NCBI GenBank assembly: GCA_020160915.1
Contig: JAIUPK010000005.1
Span: 1-64,000, forward strand
Direction: 5' to 3'
DNA from: Actinomycetota bacterium
GTDB lineage: Bacteria > Actinomycetota > Actinomycetes > Actinomycetales > Microbacteriaceae
DNA: 64,000 bases
The translations under genes and the position numbers were made by a program. The notes under the pieces are model-generated. The model did not search any database. It was not told where the DNA came from and saw nothing but the letters and a program-made list of their open reading frames with translations. Positions 27,164-35,762 of this stretch are shown here, one piece after another. The stretch's first letter is position 1, and each line of letters begins with the position of its first letter.

Positions 27164-28183
27164 ATGTCTGCCGCCCGACGCCCGCTCCGCAGCTGGCCCG
27201 ACGCGCTCATCGCTGCAATCGACCAGCTGCCGGCCGCACCGTGGCTCGTCTACCTCGTGGCCACTCTTGTCGCCGTTGGCGTCTTCATCGGGCAGCGCCT
27301 CGCCGAGGGGATCGAGATCAACCCGGTGACCGTGGGATATACGGCACTCACCTTCCTGCCGCTCGCGGCGATGCACTACGCGAACCGGGCGGCAGCGAGG
27401 GCGCTGGACGACTTTCGCCCCGCGCTCGGCAGGCTGGAGCCCGAGTACGACGGTCTGCGCAGGCGGCTCACCACCATGCCGTTCTGGCCTGCCATCATCG
27501 CCGCGCTCATCGGCGCAGGCGTGCTCGTGATCGGCCAGTTCACCGCAGGCGGACTGTGGGGCATGAGACCCGAGTATTCGACGGGCACGAATGTCGCTAC
27601 CGCGATCATGCAATTGATTCTCAACATGAGTTTCGCCGCCTTCGTCTTTCACACGGTCGTGCAAGTGATGGTGATCGTGCACATTCACCGGGATGCCACG
27701 GCCATCGAACTGTGGAACACCCCACCCCACAACGCATTCTCCAACCTCACCCTGGTGCTCGCGATCGCGATAGTTGTGCCCTACTCGCTGGTCGAGATCC
27801 TGTCGGCCCTGAACTCGCAGCTGACGGTCGTGGAGATCACGATCTACGCGGTGGCCATGGGGCTCTCCGTCGCGGTCTTCGTACTGCCGTTGTCGGGCGT
27901 GCGGTCGCGGCTGCTCCGGGAGCGCACACGCGAGTTCGACGAGACCGGTCGCGCTTTCGCTGTGGCGGCGGCTCAGCTTCGCGCCGCCGTCGAGTCGGGA
28001 GATGTCGCATCCGCACCCGCCCTGAAGGATGCACTCACCGGACTCGCGCTCGACCAGGAGCGCCTCCGCACGGTCTCGACGTGGCCTTGGACGGCCGACA
28101 CCTTCCGCGGGTTCGTGACGACTCTCGGGATCCCGCTGGTGCTGTGGTTTCTGACGAACCTTCTTGGGCGCGTGTTGTTCTAG
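27164..28183 (+). CDS. Membrane protein of unknown function (6 TM)
   Basis: A 339-residue protein with about six membrane helices (LVYLVATLVAVGVFIG, NPVTVGYTALTFLPLAAMHY, PAIIAALIGAGVLVIGQF, IMQLILNMSFAAFVFHTVVQ, TLVLAIAIVVPYSLVEILS, ITIYAVAMGLSVAVFVLPL), followed by a soluble helical stretch and a final hydrophobic end (GIPLVLWFLTNLLGRVLF). No family name is recognised. TACACT lies six bases before ATG 27164. Its stop overlaps the convergent DUF1801 stop by four bases. Confidence 0.75.
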   Translation: MSAARRPLRSWPDALIAAIDQLPAAPWLVYLVATLVAVGVFIGQRLAEGIEINPVTVGYTALTFLPLAAMHYANRAAARALDDFRPALGRLEPEYDGLRRRLTTMPFWPAIIAALIGAGVLVIGQFTAGGLWGMRPEYSTGTNVATAIMQLILNMSFAAFVFHTVVQVMVIVHIHRDATAIELWNTPPHNAFSNLTLVLAIAIVVPYSLVEILSALNSQLTVVEITIYAVAMGLSVAVFVLPLSGVRSRLLRERTREFDETGRAFAVAAAQLRAAVESGDVASAPALKDALTGLALDQERLRTVSTWPWTADTFRGFVTTLGIPLVLWFLTNLLGRVLF

Positions 28184-28560
28184 TACGCCAACCAGGCGAG
28201 CACGATCGCCCGTGCGGCATCAGTGTTCAGGTCGTCGGTGACGGGCAGGCTTGCACGGATGTCGGAGTGCCACGTCAGCAGTGCGTGCGGGTCACCGGTG
28301 AAGCGCGTCGTGGCACCCTTGTGCTCCGCCACGCCAGTGCCGCGATGGAGGATGAGGCGCACGGCTCCCTTGCCGTCGACGTTGACCGTCAGCCGGTCCT
28401 CGCCGGCGAGTGAGAAGTTGGGCGAGTTCCACTTGATCGCCTCGACGGTGCCAGGTTCGGCATCCGTGACGAGAGTACGTAGGAGTTCGACCTTGGAGCG
28501 CACCTGAGGGGTCTGGGCCGCAAGGAACTCCTCGACCGTCGCGAACTGGGGTCGAGCCAC
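28180..28560 (-). CDS. DUF1801 (YdhG-like) protein
   Basis: A 126-residue protein with DUF1801 features: FLAAQTPQVRSKVELLRTLV, then EAIKWNSPNFSLAGEDRL, then RLILHRGTG. GTG 28560 lies two bases after the stop of the NYN gene, so the two are one operon; the longer in-frame extension would run back through that gene and is rejected. Function of the family is unknown. Confidence 0.85.
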   Translation of the reverse strand: MARPQFATVEEFLAAQTPQVRSKVELLRTLVTDAEPGTVEAIKWNSPNFSLAGEDRLTVNVDGKGAVRLILHRGTGVAEHKGATTRFTGDPHALLTWHSDIRASLPVTDDLNTDAARAIVLAWLAY

Positions 28561-28562
28561 CG

Positions 28563-29393
28563 CTACCCGCGATCCTTCAGACGCACTCGCCGGGCCTGGC
28601 CGTCCTCCTGCAGCTCGGCGACGGCGGCCTGGGCCTTCACGAAGTCGGTGAACGACTTGTAGCCGATCTTCTTCTCGTCGAAGCCGGCATCCAGTCGCTT
28701 CATCTGCTGCTTGAGACCGGATGCCGCGACCCACCCATCCACGTTGTCGTCGCCGCGGCGCACCCGCAACGCGCGCACCATGAGCTCGACCGCGTCGCGT
28801 TTCGGATCGGGCGCCACAGGCTCTGTGGTGGCAGGGGGAGCCGGTTCGTCGTCCACGAGGTCGCCGTAGTAGCTGAACTCGTCGCAGGCGTTCTTGAAGG
28901 CGGCGCTGGTCGATCCCTGCACGCCGATGCCGATCACTGTGCGTCCCAGCCGGCGGGCGCTCTGCGCGAGCGGAATGTAGTCCGAGTCACCGGCCACGAT
29001 CACGATGTGGGTGATGTCGCGCAGCCGGAAGAGGTCCTCGACGACGTCGATGGCGAGCCTGATGTCGGCGCCGTTCTTCGTGCCGGAGGTGTTGAAGAGT
29101 TGCACCAGATCGACAGCCCGATCCACCAACTGCTTCTGATAGCGCGTGTTCGCGGGCGCAGCCCAGTCGGCGTACGCGCGGCTGATGGCAACGGCACCGA
29201 AGGACGACGCGAAGTCGAGCACGGCGCCGATGTTGACGGTCGCCTCCTGCAGGCGGTCGCCCGTCTTGCCCGCGGCACCGCGCGCCTTTTCCTTGATGAA
29301 CGCGCCACGGCCGTGCACCGCGTCGTACTGCGAGATCACGATGTTGTCGAAGTCGATGTAGACGGCGACGCGGGTTTCGGTGGGGTCGGCCAT
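28563..29393 (-). CDS. NYN ribonuclease-like protein with OST-HTH/LOTUS domain
   Basis: A 276-residue protein. The N-terminal NYN domain (LabA-like PIN fold) has its acidic residues in VYIDFDN, KNGADIRLAID and VAGDSDYIPL. After a Pro-rich linker, the C-terminal ~75 residues resemble an OST-HTH/LOTUS domain (KIGYKSFTDFVKAQ), known to bind RNA. The combination suggests RNA processing or degradation. ATG 29393 has TAGCGT six bases upstream; GTG 29399 is an alternative. It is co-transcribed with the DUF1801 gene. Confidence 0.88.
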   Translation of the reverse strand: MADPTETRVAVYIDFDNIVISQYDAVHGRGAFIKEKARGAAGKTGDRLQEATVNIGAVLDFASSFGAVAISRAYADWAAPANTRYQKQLVDRAVDLVQLFNTSGTKNGADIRLAIDVVEDLFRLRDITHIVIVAGDSDYIPLAQSARRLGRTVIGIGVQGSTSAAFKNACDEFSYYGDLVDDEPAPPATTEPVAPDPKRDAVELMVRALRVRRGDDNVDGWVAASGLKQQMKRLDAGFDEKKIGYKSFTDFVKAQAAVAELQEDGQARRVRLKDRG

Positions 29394-29452
29394 GGTCACA
29401 CGCTACCCGGTGCTCCGGTGGTGTCCCGCGAAAGCGGCTCTAGTATTGCCGG

Positions 29453-30190
29453 ATGCACGCGCCCGTGACCCTGCGCCGCACCACCCCTGATGACTGGCGC
29501 GCCTATCGCGCCCTCCGGCTGCGGTCGCTCGAGCTCGCACCCGATGCCTACGGGTCGACCCTCGACGCTGAATCCCCGCAGCCCGACGAGTGGTGGCGCG
29601 GTCGACTCGCCACATCGCATACCCTGCTTGCCGAGGTGGACGGCGTCGCGGTCGGCATCGGCACGGGCATCCGGGACCGTCACGAGATCGGGTCGCGCGA
29701 GATCGTGGGGCTATGGGTCGAGCCGGAGTTCCGTGGGCGTGGCATTGCACGCGAGATGATCGAGACGCTCGCGGTCTGGGCTCGGGATGCCGCGGCGCAC
29801 GCCATCGCGCTGTGGGTCTCCGACGGCAACCCTGCTCGCCGCGTCTACGAGCGCGCGGGCTTCGTCGCGACGGGCGAGCGCGACGTGGTGCGCGGAACCC
29901 TCATGGAGGAGCGGATGCGTCGTACCCTTGAGCGGTCCGAGCCGCGGGAGACTCCCGGCTGGCGTTCCGGTGGAATTGTTCTCGATGGGGAGCCGCTCGA
30001 TCTCGAGGGGATCAACCCGTGGCTGCACTCCTGGGTCGACACCGGCGAGATCGTCTGGATGCGGCATCCGTCGTACCCGACGCAGCTGCACGACATGCCG
30101 ATGTATCTGATCGCGGCCGAGGGTCGTTACATCACCTTCGCCGCGGGTGAGCTGTCGAACACCGTGTGGGGCTTCTACCTCCCCGTCTGA
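29453..30190 (+). CDS. GNAT acetyltransferase with extra C-terminal domain
   Basis: A 245-residue protein. Residues 1-160 form a GNAT domain (LWVEPEFRGRGIAREMIETL, DGNPARRVYERAGF). The remaining ~75 residues (GIVLDGEPLDLEGINPWLHSW, GRYITFAAGELSNTVWGFYLPV) are a separate module with no name known to me. It runs in frame with the GNAT part without any sign of frameshift. TAGTAT lies six bases before ATG 29453. Its stop directly abuts the stop of the convergent AI-2E-type transporter. Substrate unknown. Confidence 0.85.
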   Translation: MHAPVTLRRTTPDDWRAYRALRLRSLELAPDAYGSTLDAESPQPDEWWRGRLATSHTLLAEVDGVAVGIGTGIRDRHEIGSREIVGLWVEPEFRGRGIAREMIETLAVWARDAAAHAIALWVSDGNPARRVYERAGFVATGERDVVRGTLMEERMRRTLERSEPRETPGWRSGGIVLDGEPLDLEGINPWLHSWVDTGEIVWMRHPSYPTQLHDMPMYLIAAEGRYITFAAGELSNTVWGFYLPV

Positions 30191-31315
30191 CTACCGGGCT
30201 TCCTGTCTGGGCCGCACCACGCGCTCGAAGATCAGGATGCCCGCCGCGACGACAGGAATCGCGACGAGCGCGCCGAGGATTCCGCCCAGCGATGCACCCC
30301 CGATAGCGGCAACGATCACGAGCGCCCCCGGCACCGCCACGGCTTTGGCCATGACCTTGGGGCTCAGGATGTATGCCTCCACCTGCATGTAGACGAGCAT
30401 GATCGCTCCTGCGATCAGCGCACCCCAGAGAGTGATGGGCAGAGTGGCGAGCACGACGATCGAGGTCCCAATGACGGGGCCGACGACGGGGATGAGCGCA
30501 CAGATGAATGCGACGAGCGCGAGGAGCAGAGGAACCGGTCCCCCCACGATCGTCACCACGATGAACGTGATGACCGCATTGCACACAGCGAGGAACAGCT
30601 GCCCGGCCACATACTTGCCAACCGACTGGAGGATCTCATCGGTGACCGACATGAAGCCGGCACGACGCGACCGCGGCACCGCCTGGTACACCTTCGTCAT
30701 CACCAGGGGCAGAGTGAGGGTGAAGTACAGGGTCAATACGGTGACGACGATCACCGCGGTGACGGCCTCGCCGAGGCCTGAACCGATCGCCAGGATCCCG
30801 CCGCCGATGGTGACCCACTGGGCGGGGTTGCTGATGAAGGCGACCAATTGCTGGGTGAGCGCGTTCGTGTCGATCCAACTGCCGAGGTTCTGGGTGACCC
30901 ACTGCACCCACGGTTGACTCGGCAGGCTCGCGGCGAAGGCGGGGGCATCCCGGATGATGTTGCTCACCTGGGCGATGATGGTCGGCACGACCGCCAGCGC
31001 AACGAGCGCGCCGATCACGAGACCGAGCACGACGATCGCCAGCGATGCCACCCAGCGGGGCACCCCTCGCCCCGTGGCCCAGCGGATCACAGGCTCCAGC
31101 GCGAGCGCGATGAAGAACGCCACCCCGATGTAGGCGAGCACCGTGCCGAGTGCACTGATGGCGCCGAGGATGAACAGTCCGATGCCCACGCCGAGGGTGC
31201 CCAGCAGTCCGATCTGGAGGGCATTGACCTGGATGCGCCGGGTCGCCACTGTGGGCGTGCCGGTCGACTGCGCGAGGGATCGCGATGGCCTGAGGGTCGG
31301 TTCGGATCGTGTCAT
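30191..31315 (-). CDS. AI-2E family transporter
   Basis: A 374-residue membrane protein of the TqsA/PerM (UPF0118) group, with about eight membrane helices; typical segments are VAFFIALALEPVIRWATGRGV, LTLPLVMTKVYQAVP, KYVAGQLFLAVCNAV and LIPVVGPVIGTSIVVL. Substrates vary (AI-2, ions) and cannot be read from sequence. ATG 31315 has a TAGTCT nine bases upstream. Confidence 0.9.
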   Translation of the reverse strand: MTRSEPTLRPSRSLAQSTGTPTVATRRIQVNALQIGLLGTLGVGIGLFILGAISALGTVLAYIGVAFFIALALEPVIRWATGRGVPRWVASLAIVVLGLVIGALVALAVVPTIIAQVSNIIRDAPAFAASLPSQPWVQWVTQNLGSWIDTNALTQQLVAFISNPAQWVTIGGGILAIGSGLGEAVTAVIVVTVLTLYFTLTLPLVMTKVYQAVPRSRRAGFMSVTDEILQSVGKYVAGQLFLAVCNAVITFIVVTIVGGPVPLLLALVAFICALIPVVGPVIGTSIVVLATLPITLWGALIAGAIMLVYMQVEAYILSPKVMAKAVAVPGALVIVAAIGGASLGGILGALVAIPVVAAGILIFERVVRPRQEAR

Positions 31316-31334
31316 CGTGAGGCGAGACTAGCGA

Positions 31335-32240
31335 TCAACTCTCCTCGTAGGGGGGAGGCGCGGCGACCGCTGTCGGGCGCCTCCGCCATTGCACAACCGC
31401 TGCTGCGAGACCAGAAAGCATCACCACACCGCCGATCAACTCCAGCGCGCCCGGTACCTCGCCCTGCACCAGCCACGCCGCGACGATTCCGACCACGGGC
31501 ACGATCAGCGTGAAAGGCACGACGGCGCTGGTCGGATAGCGCGCGAGCAGGGTGTTCCAGATGCCGTAGCCGATGAGCGATGCGGCGATTGCGGTGTACA
31601 GAGTCGAGAGGATTGCTGCGACCGAGAGGTGGGTGAGGGCATCCCAGACCACTGGCGGTGACTCCACGATCACTGCCAGGGCTAGCGCCGGCAGGGGCAC
31701 GACGGCACCGCTCCACACGACCAGCCCGAGTCCGGATGCCGCCTTCGAACGGCGGGACAGCACGTTGCCGATCGCCCACGACAGCGCCGAGCCGAGCACA
31801 ACCAGCAGCGGCAGCCAGGGTGCTGACGCACTGTGCCCGACGATGACGAGCACGAGGCCGAGCATCCCGATCAGCACACCGATGGCTTGCCGTCGCGATG
31901 GGCGCTCCCGCAGGAACAGGGCCGAGATCACGATGGAGAAGATCACCTGGGTCTGCAGGATGAGTGACGCCAACCCGGGCGGCATCCCGAGGGCGAGGGC
32001 GAGGTAGAGCAGGGCGAACTGGCCGAGGCTGAGGAACGAGCCGATCAGCAGGATGTTGCGCCACCCGATCGTCGGCGGCTTGATGAAGAAGATGGCCGGG
32101 ATGCACACGGCGACGAATCGCAGGGCCAGGAACACCAGCGGGGGAACGTCGACCAGCCCGGCATCGATGATCACGAAGTTGGCGCCCCAGATGACCACAA
32201 CAAGAAGCGCGAGGAGTGAATGTCGTGGGCTCATGGGCAT
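31335..32240 (-). CDS. EamA-family transporter
   Basis: A 301-residue protein with ten predicted membrane helices in two EamA repeats (LLALLVVVIWGANFVIIDAG, then LYTAIAASLIGYGIWNTLLA and PVVGIVAAWLVQGE). It resembles O-acetylserine/cysteine exporters (EamA). ATG 32240 is six bases after a GATAGT hexamer; ATG 32234 is also possible. It is divergent from the hydrolase at 32262, and the two -10 regions overlap. It ends 19 bases before the transporter gene downstream. Confidence 0.88.
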   Translation of the reverse strand: MPMSPRHSLLALLVVVIWGANFVIIDAGLVDVPPLVFLALRFVAVCIPAIFFIKPPTIGWRNILLIGSFLSLGQFALLYLALALGMPPGLASLILQTQVIFSIVISALFLRERPSRRQAIGVLIGMLGLVLVIVGHSASAPWLPLLVVLGSALSWAIGNVLSRRSKAASGLGLVVWSGAVVPLPALALAVIVESPPVVWDALTHLSVAAILSTLYTAIAASLIGYGIWNTLLARYPTSAVVPFTLIVPVVGIVAAWLVQGEVPGALELIGGVVMLSGLAAAVVQWRRRPTAVAAPPPYEES

Positions 32241-32246
32241 CCTCAC

Positions 32247-32254
32247 ACTATCGT
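32247..32254. promoter_or_regulatory. Overlapping divergent -10 elements
   Basis: ACTATCGT contains TATCGT (32249-32254, + strand, seven bases before ATG 32262) and, on the other strand, GATAGT (32252-32247, six bases before ATG 32240). The two promoters could not both be occupied at once. Confidence 0.55.
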
Positions 32255-32261
32255 CATCAGC

Positions 32262-33281
32262 ATGACGACCCCGCGCCCCTGGATCTCGCGCAAGCGCCAC
32301 TGGATTCCGCTCGCCCTGCTTGCGGCGGGTGTCAGCTTCGCCGTGGTCGCGACCCTTAGCCCTTGGCCCGCGGCCCTGCTGATCCGTGCGCTGTTCGAGC
32401 AGAGCGCCGCCAAGACGGTCGCCGAGATGCAGCCGTATGTTCCGGCATCCGGTCTTGATGCCCAGCTGGATGTCGCCTACGCCGACGGCGGCGCAGACAC
32501 GACGTTCGACGTGTTCTCGCCGTCGGGCTCAACCGAGCCGCTGCCCACGGTCGTCTGGATTCACGGCGGTGCCTGGATCTCCGGCAGCAGTCGCAACGTT
32601 GACCCCTACGTGCGGATCCTCGCATCGAAGGGCTACACAACTGTGGCCCTGAACTACACGGTCGCTCCCGATGCGACCTACCCGGTGGCGCTCACCCAGC
32701 TCAATGATGCGCTCGCCTTCCTGGTCGCGCACGCCGATGAGTACCGTATCGATCCCGACCGCATCGTGATCGCCGGTGACTCGGCGGGCTCCCAGTACAC
32801 GAGCCAGCTGGCGACGATGATCACGAGTCCGGTCTACGCAGAGAAGGTGGGGCTGACGCCGGCGCTGAGCCCCGATCAGCTGCGCGCGGTGATCCTCACC
32901 TGCGGCATCTACGACGTGAGCGGCATCCCGGATGCGCCCGGCCTGGGCGGCTGGGGGTTCAGAGTCTCGCTCTGGGCCTATCTCGGAACCAAGGACTGGT
33001 CCAACACCCCCGGCGGCGAGCTCATGTCGACGCTCGACGATGTGACGGCGGACTTTCCCACCACCTGGATCACGGGCGGCAACGGCGATCCGCTCACGGC
33101 GACGCAGTCGATTCCGCTCGCCGAGAAGCTGTCAAGCCTCGGCGTGGATGTCACGACCGTCTTCTATCCCGACGACCACGTGCCATCACTGCCGCACGAG
33201 TACCAGTTCCACCTCGATGACGCCGACGCCCAGGCCGCGCTGACGTCGATGGAGGCGTTCCTGGGCAAGGTCACGGGCTAG
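32262..33281 (+). CDS. Alpha/beta hydrolase, esterase/BD-FAE-like
   Basis: A 339-residue protein with an N-terminal membrane anchor (about residues 14-38), so the hydrolase faces outside. The oxyanion hole HGGAWISGS, the nucleophile elbow GDSAGSQ and a late DDHVPSLPH (Asp/His) give a complete esterase/lipase triad. ATG 32262 has TATCGT seven bases upstream. Substrate not known; carboxylester is likely. Confidence 0.87.
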   Translation: MTTPRPWISRKRHWIPLALLAAGVSFAVVATLSPWPAALLIRALFEQSAAKTVAEMQPYVPASGLDAQLDVAYADGGADTTFDVFSPSGSTEPLPTVVWIHGGAWISGSSRNVDPYVRILASKGYTTVALNYTVAPDATYPVALTQLNDALAFLVAHADEYRIDPDRIVIAGDSAGSQYTSQLATMITSPVYAEKVGLTPALSPDQLRAVILTCGIYDVSGIPDAPGLGGWGFRVSLWAYLGTKDWSNTPGGELMSTLDDVTADFPTTWITGGNGDPLTATQSIPLAEKLSSLGVDVTTVFYPDDHVPSLPHEYQFHLDDADAQAALTSMEAFLGKVTG

Positions 33282-33298
33282 CGATCCCGGGCTAGCGA

Positions 33299-33571
33299 TC
33301 AGGCGGTCGCGAATCGCTTCGCGGAGCGCTCGCGCGCCTTGGCCGCCTCGACCTCGCGGTCCTTCGGGGGAGTGGTAGCGACGAGGTCCTCGAGAAGGTG
33401 CTGGGTGATGTGGGCGATCTCGTGCACGGCACGATCGAACGCTTCCTGGTTTGCCTTGGACGGCTTCGTGCTGCCGCTGATCTTGCGTACGTACTGCAGA
33501 GCGGCCGCGTTCACCTCGTCGGCGTTCGCGGCGGGTTCGAAGTTGTGAAGGGTGTGGATGTTCCGGCACAT
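33299..33571 (-). CDS. DUF2277 protein
   Basis: A 90-residue protein that begins with the family hallmark MCRNIHTLHNFEPAA and continues ALQYVRKISGSTKPSKANQEAF. It is a small helical actinobacterial protein of unknown function. The ATG at 33571 is fixed by MCRNI and by TAGCCT seven bases upstream; the longer frame is not used. Confidence 0.92.
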   Translation of the reverse strand: MCRNIHTLHNFEPAANADEVNAAALQYVRKISGSTKPSKANQEAFDRAVHEIAHITQHLLEDLVATTPPKDREVEAAKARERSAKRFATA

Positions 33572-33614
33572 GCCATCGAGGCTAGCTGCGCGCCGCGACA
33601 TCCACACCCCTATG

Positions 33615-34493
33615 TCAGACCCGACTCTGACGGGCGATGAGCATCATGCGAGCGAGCGTGATGAAGAACACCGCGAATCCGCCGACGAGTGCCAGCCACG
33701 ACCAGAGCCAGCCGACGGTCATGGTGAGCACGATGAAGACAGCAATCGCAACCGTCCAAATGACGACCGTGTAGATGCCGAATCGCGCCGCAACCGCAGG
33801 GTTCTGCGTGAAGGGGTCATCAGCCACGTACTGGCGCTGCAGCTCAAGCGCCCACGGCTTCGTGCGATTGGTCTGGGTGACTCCGAGCCACACGAAGGCG
33901 AGAATCGACAACACCGTCGGAGGCACACCGAGTACGACCGCCCAGAACGGCTGCTGGGTGACGAGCGCGGCTGCGAGGGAAACACCCAGTGTCATGGCCA
34001 GGGATGCCGCTCCGAAGGCGAGCGCCCGGCCGGTGGGCATCGGGTAGTGCTGCGAGGTCTCCTGGCGCAAGGCGAGCGTCACAATGACTCCGACCGAGAG
34101 CGCTGCGGCAACGGCGAAGGCAACAGCCGTCCACATCGGAACGATGCCGAACGCGCCGAGCACCACCCACGTCACGCTCTTCGCAAGAACCAGCGAGAAC
34201 AGCACCGTCAGCAGCACGAAGATCGGACGGAGCCGCACCCGCTGGCTGGGGTGCGGCACGCCGGCGGGGTGTCCCTCGGCCGCGAGACCGTCGAGCAGGT
34301 CACGGATGTCGCCGAGCTCGCGCACCGCGGTGGTGGCTGCGGTCGCGTCATCCGCGCCGCCGGACACAAGCTCTGCGACGCGGGCCGACAGGTTGGAGCG
34401 CAGCTCCTCCTTGAGGTCGAGCGAGTCTGGGGTGACGGGAACTTCGGCGAAGGCCTCGTCGAGGTAGCGGTGGATGGAGGTGACGGTGCTCAT
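33615..34493 (-). CDS. HAAS-domain membrane protein
   Basis: A 292-residue protein: an N-terminal HAAS-type helical domain (about 1-80; DLKEELRSNLSARVAELVSGG, AVRELGDIRDLLDG) and about six membrane helices. HAAS proteins commonly follow PadR genes and are thought to be the regulated signalling or transport partner. ATG 34493 has GAAAGG nine bases upstream; GTG 34499 would overlap the PadR stop as GTGA. Function unknown. Confidence 0.87.
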   Translation of the reverse strand: MSTVTSIHRYLDEAFAEVPVTPDSLDLKEELRSNLSARVAELVSGGADDATAATTAVRELGDIRDLLDGLAAEGHPAGVPHPSQRVRLRPIFVLLTVLFSLVLAKSVTWVVLGAFGIVPMWTAVAFAVAAALSVGVIVTLALRQETSQHYPMPTGRALAFGAASLAMTLGVSLAAALVTQQPFWAVVLGVPPTVLSILAFVWLGVTQTNRTKPWALELQRQYVADDPFTQNPAVAARFGIYTVVIWTVAIAVFIVLTMTVGWLWSWLALVGGFAVFFITLARMMLIARQSRV

Positions 34494-34495
34494 GG

Positions 34496-34852
34496 TCACG
34501 CGCCTTTCAGGTTCAGGAGGGAGTTGATGATGCGCTGGGTTGCGGTCCAGTCGGCGAGATTGCGCCGGTAGATGGCCCGGCCGGCGTCGGTGATGCGGTA
34601 GTACTTGCGGCGGCCGCCCTGGGTCTCGTCGCCCCAGTAGGCCTCGACGAGTCCGTCCTTGACGAGGCGGCGGAAGGTTGCGTAGAGCGTCGCTTCTTTG
34701 ATCTCGTAGTCGCCACCCGTGGCATCACGGATGGTCTTGTAGATCTCGAAGCCGTACCGATCGACCTTCAGCAGCACGCCGAGCACGATCGTGTCGGTGT
34801 GCCCCCGGAGAAGGTCGGAGGAGAGCGGTTCGCGTTCGAGGGACTCGGGCAT
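34496..34852 (-). CDS. PadR family regulator
   Basis: A 118-residue winged-helix protein: LGVLLKVDRYGFEIYKTIRD, EIKEATLYATFRRLVKDGLV and KYYRITDAGRAIYRRNLADW are diagnostic of PadR. ATG 34852 is preferred to GTG 34873, since the promoter (TACAGT, complement of 34860-34865) would overlap the longer start. An inverted repeat overlaps that -10, implying autorepression. It forms an operon with the HAAS gene. Confidence 0.93.
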   Translation of the reverse strand: MPESLEREPLSSDLLRGHTDTIVLGVLLKVDRYGFEIYKTIRDATGGDYEIKEATLYATFRRLVKDGLVEAYWGDETQGGRRKYYRITDAGRAIYRRNLADWTATQRIINSLLNLKGA

Positions 34853-34858
34853 GTCAAG

Positions 34859-34877
34859 TACTGTATCAGGCACAGTA
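34859..34877. promoter_or_regulatory. Probable PadR operator
   Basis: TACTGT (34859-34864) and ACAGTA (34872-34877) with seven bases between; the repeat overlaps the PadR -10 hexamer. Confidence 0.65.
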
Positions 34878-34943
34878 GTTCACGGCAAGAACCTGATGCT
34901 GCCCGATTGGCGACCAGCCCCAACGACTGGCACAATAGCGAGC

Positions 34944-35372
34944 ATGATTCACGACAGCGCCCATAATCGCAGGGGCCGGATCGGCAGTATCGCCGCGGCA
35001 TCCGTCGCTCTCATCGCAGTGCTGACCGGATGCTCGCCCACCGGGCCGATCACGCCGGTCGTGACGTCTGCCGGGCTCGACCCCACGCTGCCCGGGTACA
35101 TGCAGGCGACCGGGAGCGTCTCGGGAGTCTCGGAGGACGGTGGCAAGTGCGTCTTCACCTTCTGGGCAGACAGCGGTGCAGCAACCAGACTCACCGGTCC
35201 CGGTGAGGCGACCGGACTGCGCACGGACTGTGGCCCAGTGAAGGAGGCCGTCGGCTTCCTCGTCGGCGGCACCTACCAGGTGGAACTCACGTACGAGGCG
35301 CTCTCGGGCGAGACTGTCAAGGGCGCGCGCGTCCCGATGGTCCTTCCGGTGCCGACCAACCTGAACCCGTAG
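34944..35372 (+). CDS. Small predicted lipoprotein
   Basis: A 142-residue protein with a basic start, hydrophobic core and lipobox LTGC (Cys30). The mature ~112 residues form a beta-rich domain (GGKCVFTFWADSGAATRL, GGTYQVELTYEALSG) with two cysteines (GGKCVF and TDCGP) that could form a disulfide. CACAAT lies seven bases before ATG 34944. Family unknown to me. Confidence 0.77.
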   Translation: MIHDSAHNRRGRIGSIAAASVALIAVLTGCSPTGPITPVVTSAGLDPTLPGYMQATGSVSGVSEDGGKCVFTFWADSGAATRLTGPGEATGLRTDCGPVKEAVGFLVGGTYQVELTYEALSGETVKGARVPMVLPVPTNLNP

Positions 35373-35398
35373 CTTTCCGCCGGGAGTAGCATCGAGCC

Positions 35399-35692
35399 AT
35401 GAGGTTGCTCACCGGCAGATTCGTCGCGCTCACCGCGATGCTTCTCATGGCGTTCGCCCTGGCGCAGGGAGCCACTCCCGCCGCCGTGGTCGCCTCGGTC
35501 GCCGCAGTCGTGCTCGCCACCGCGGGCGCGATCCGCCTGACCTCGGTGATCGTCGGCTCGCGTCAGGTCTCCGTCGGCGAGCAGGCCCACGCGCGCCACC
35601 TCATCCAGCTCGGGATGCCCGCGCCGCAGCATCCCGACACCGCGGGTCGCCCCCGCACCCGAGCCCCTTCGATGGTGGTCGCCACCACGTAG
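35399..35692 (+). CDS. Small two-helix membrane protein (DUF6412-like)
   Basis: A 97-residue protein with two membrane helices (about 8-50) and a basic, Pro-rich tail (HLIQLGMPAPQHPDTAGRPR). Such proteins, labelled DUF6412, lie beside short yidC-like genes in related actinobacteria, as here (70 bases upstream). TAGCAT is six bases before ATG 35399. The family name is from memory; a link to membrane insertion is inferred only from position. Confidence 0.6.
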   Translation: MRLLTGRFVALTAMLLMAFALAQGATPAAVVASVAAVVLATAGAIRLTSVIVGSRQVSVGEQAHARHLIQLGMPAPQHPDTAGRPRTRAPSMVVATT

Positions 35693-35762
35693 TCCGAACC
35701 GCACTGAGCGGATGCTGCGTGGTACCCACCACCCATCCGTTTCAGATCGAAGGACTTCTTCC

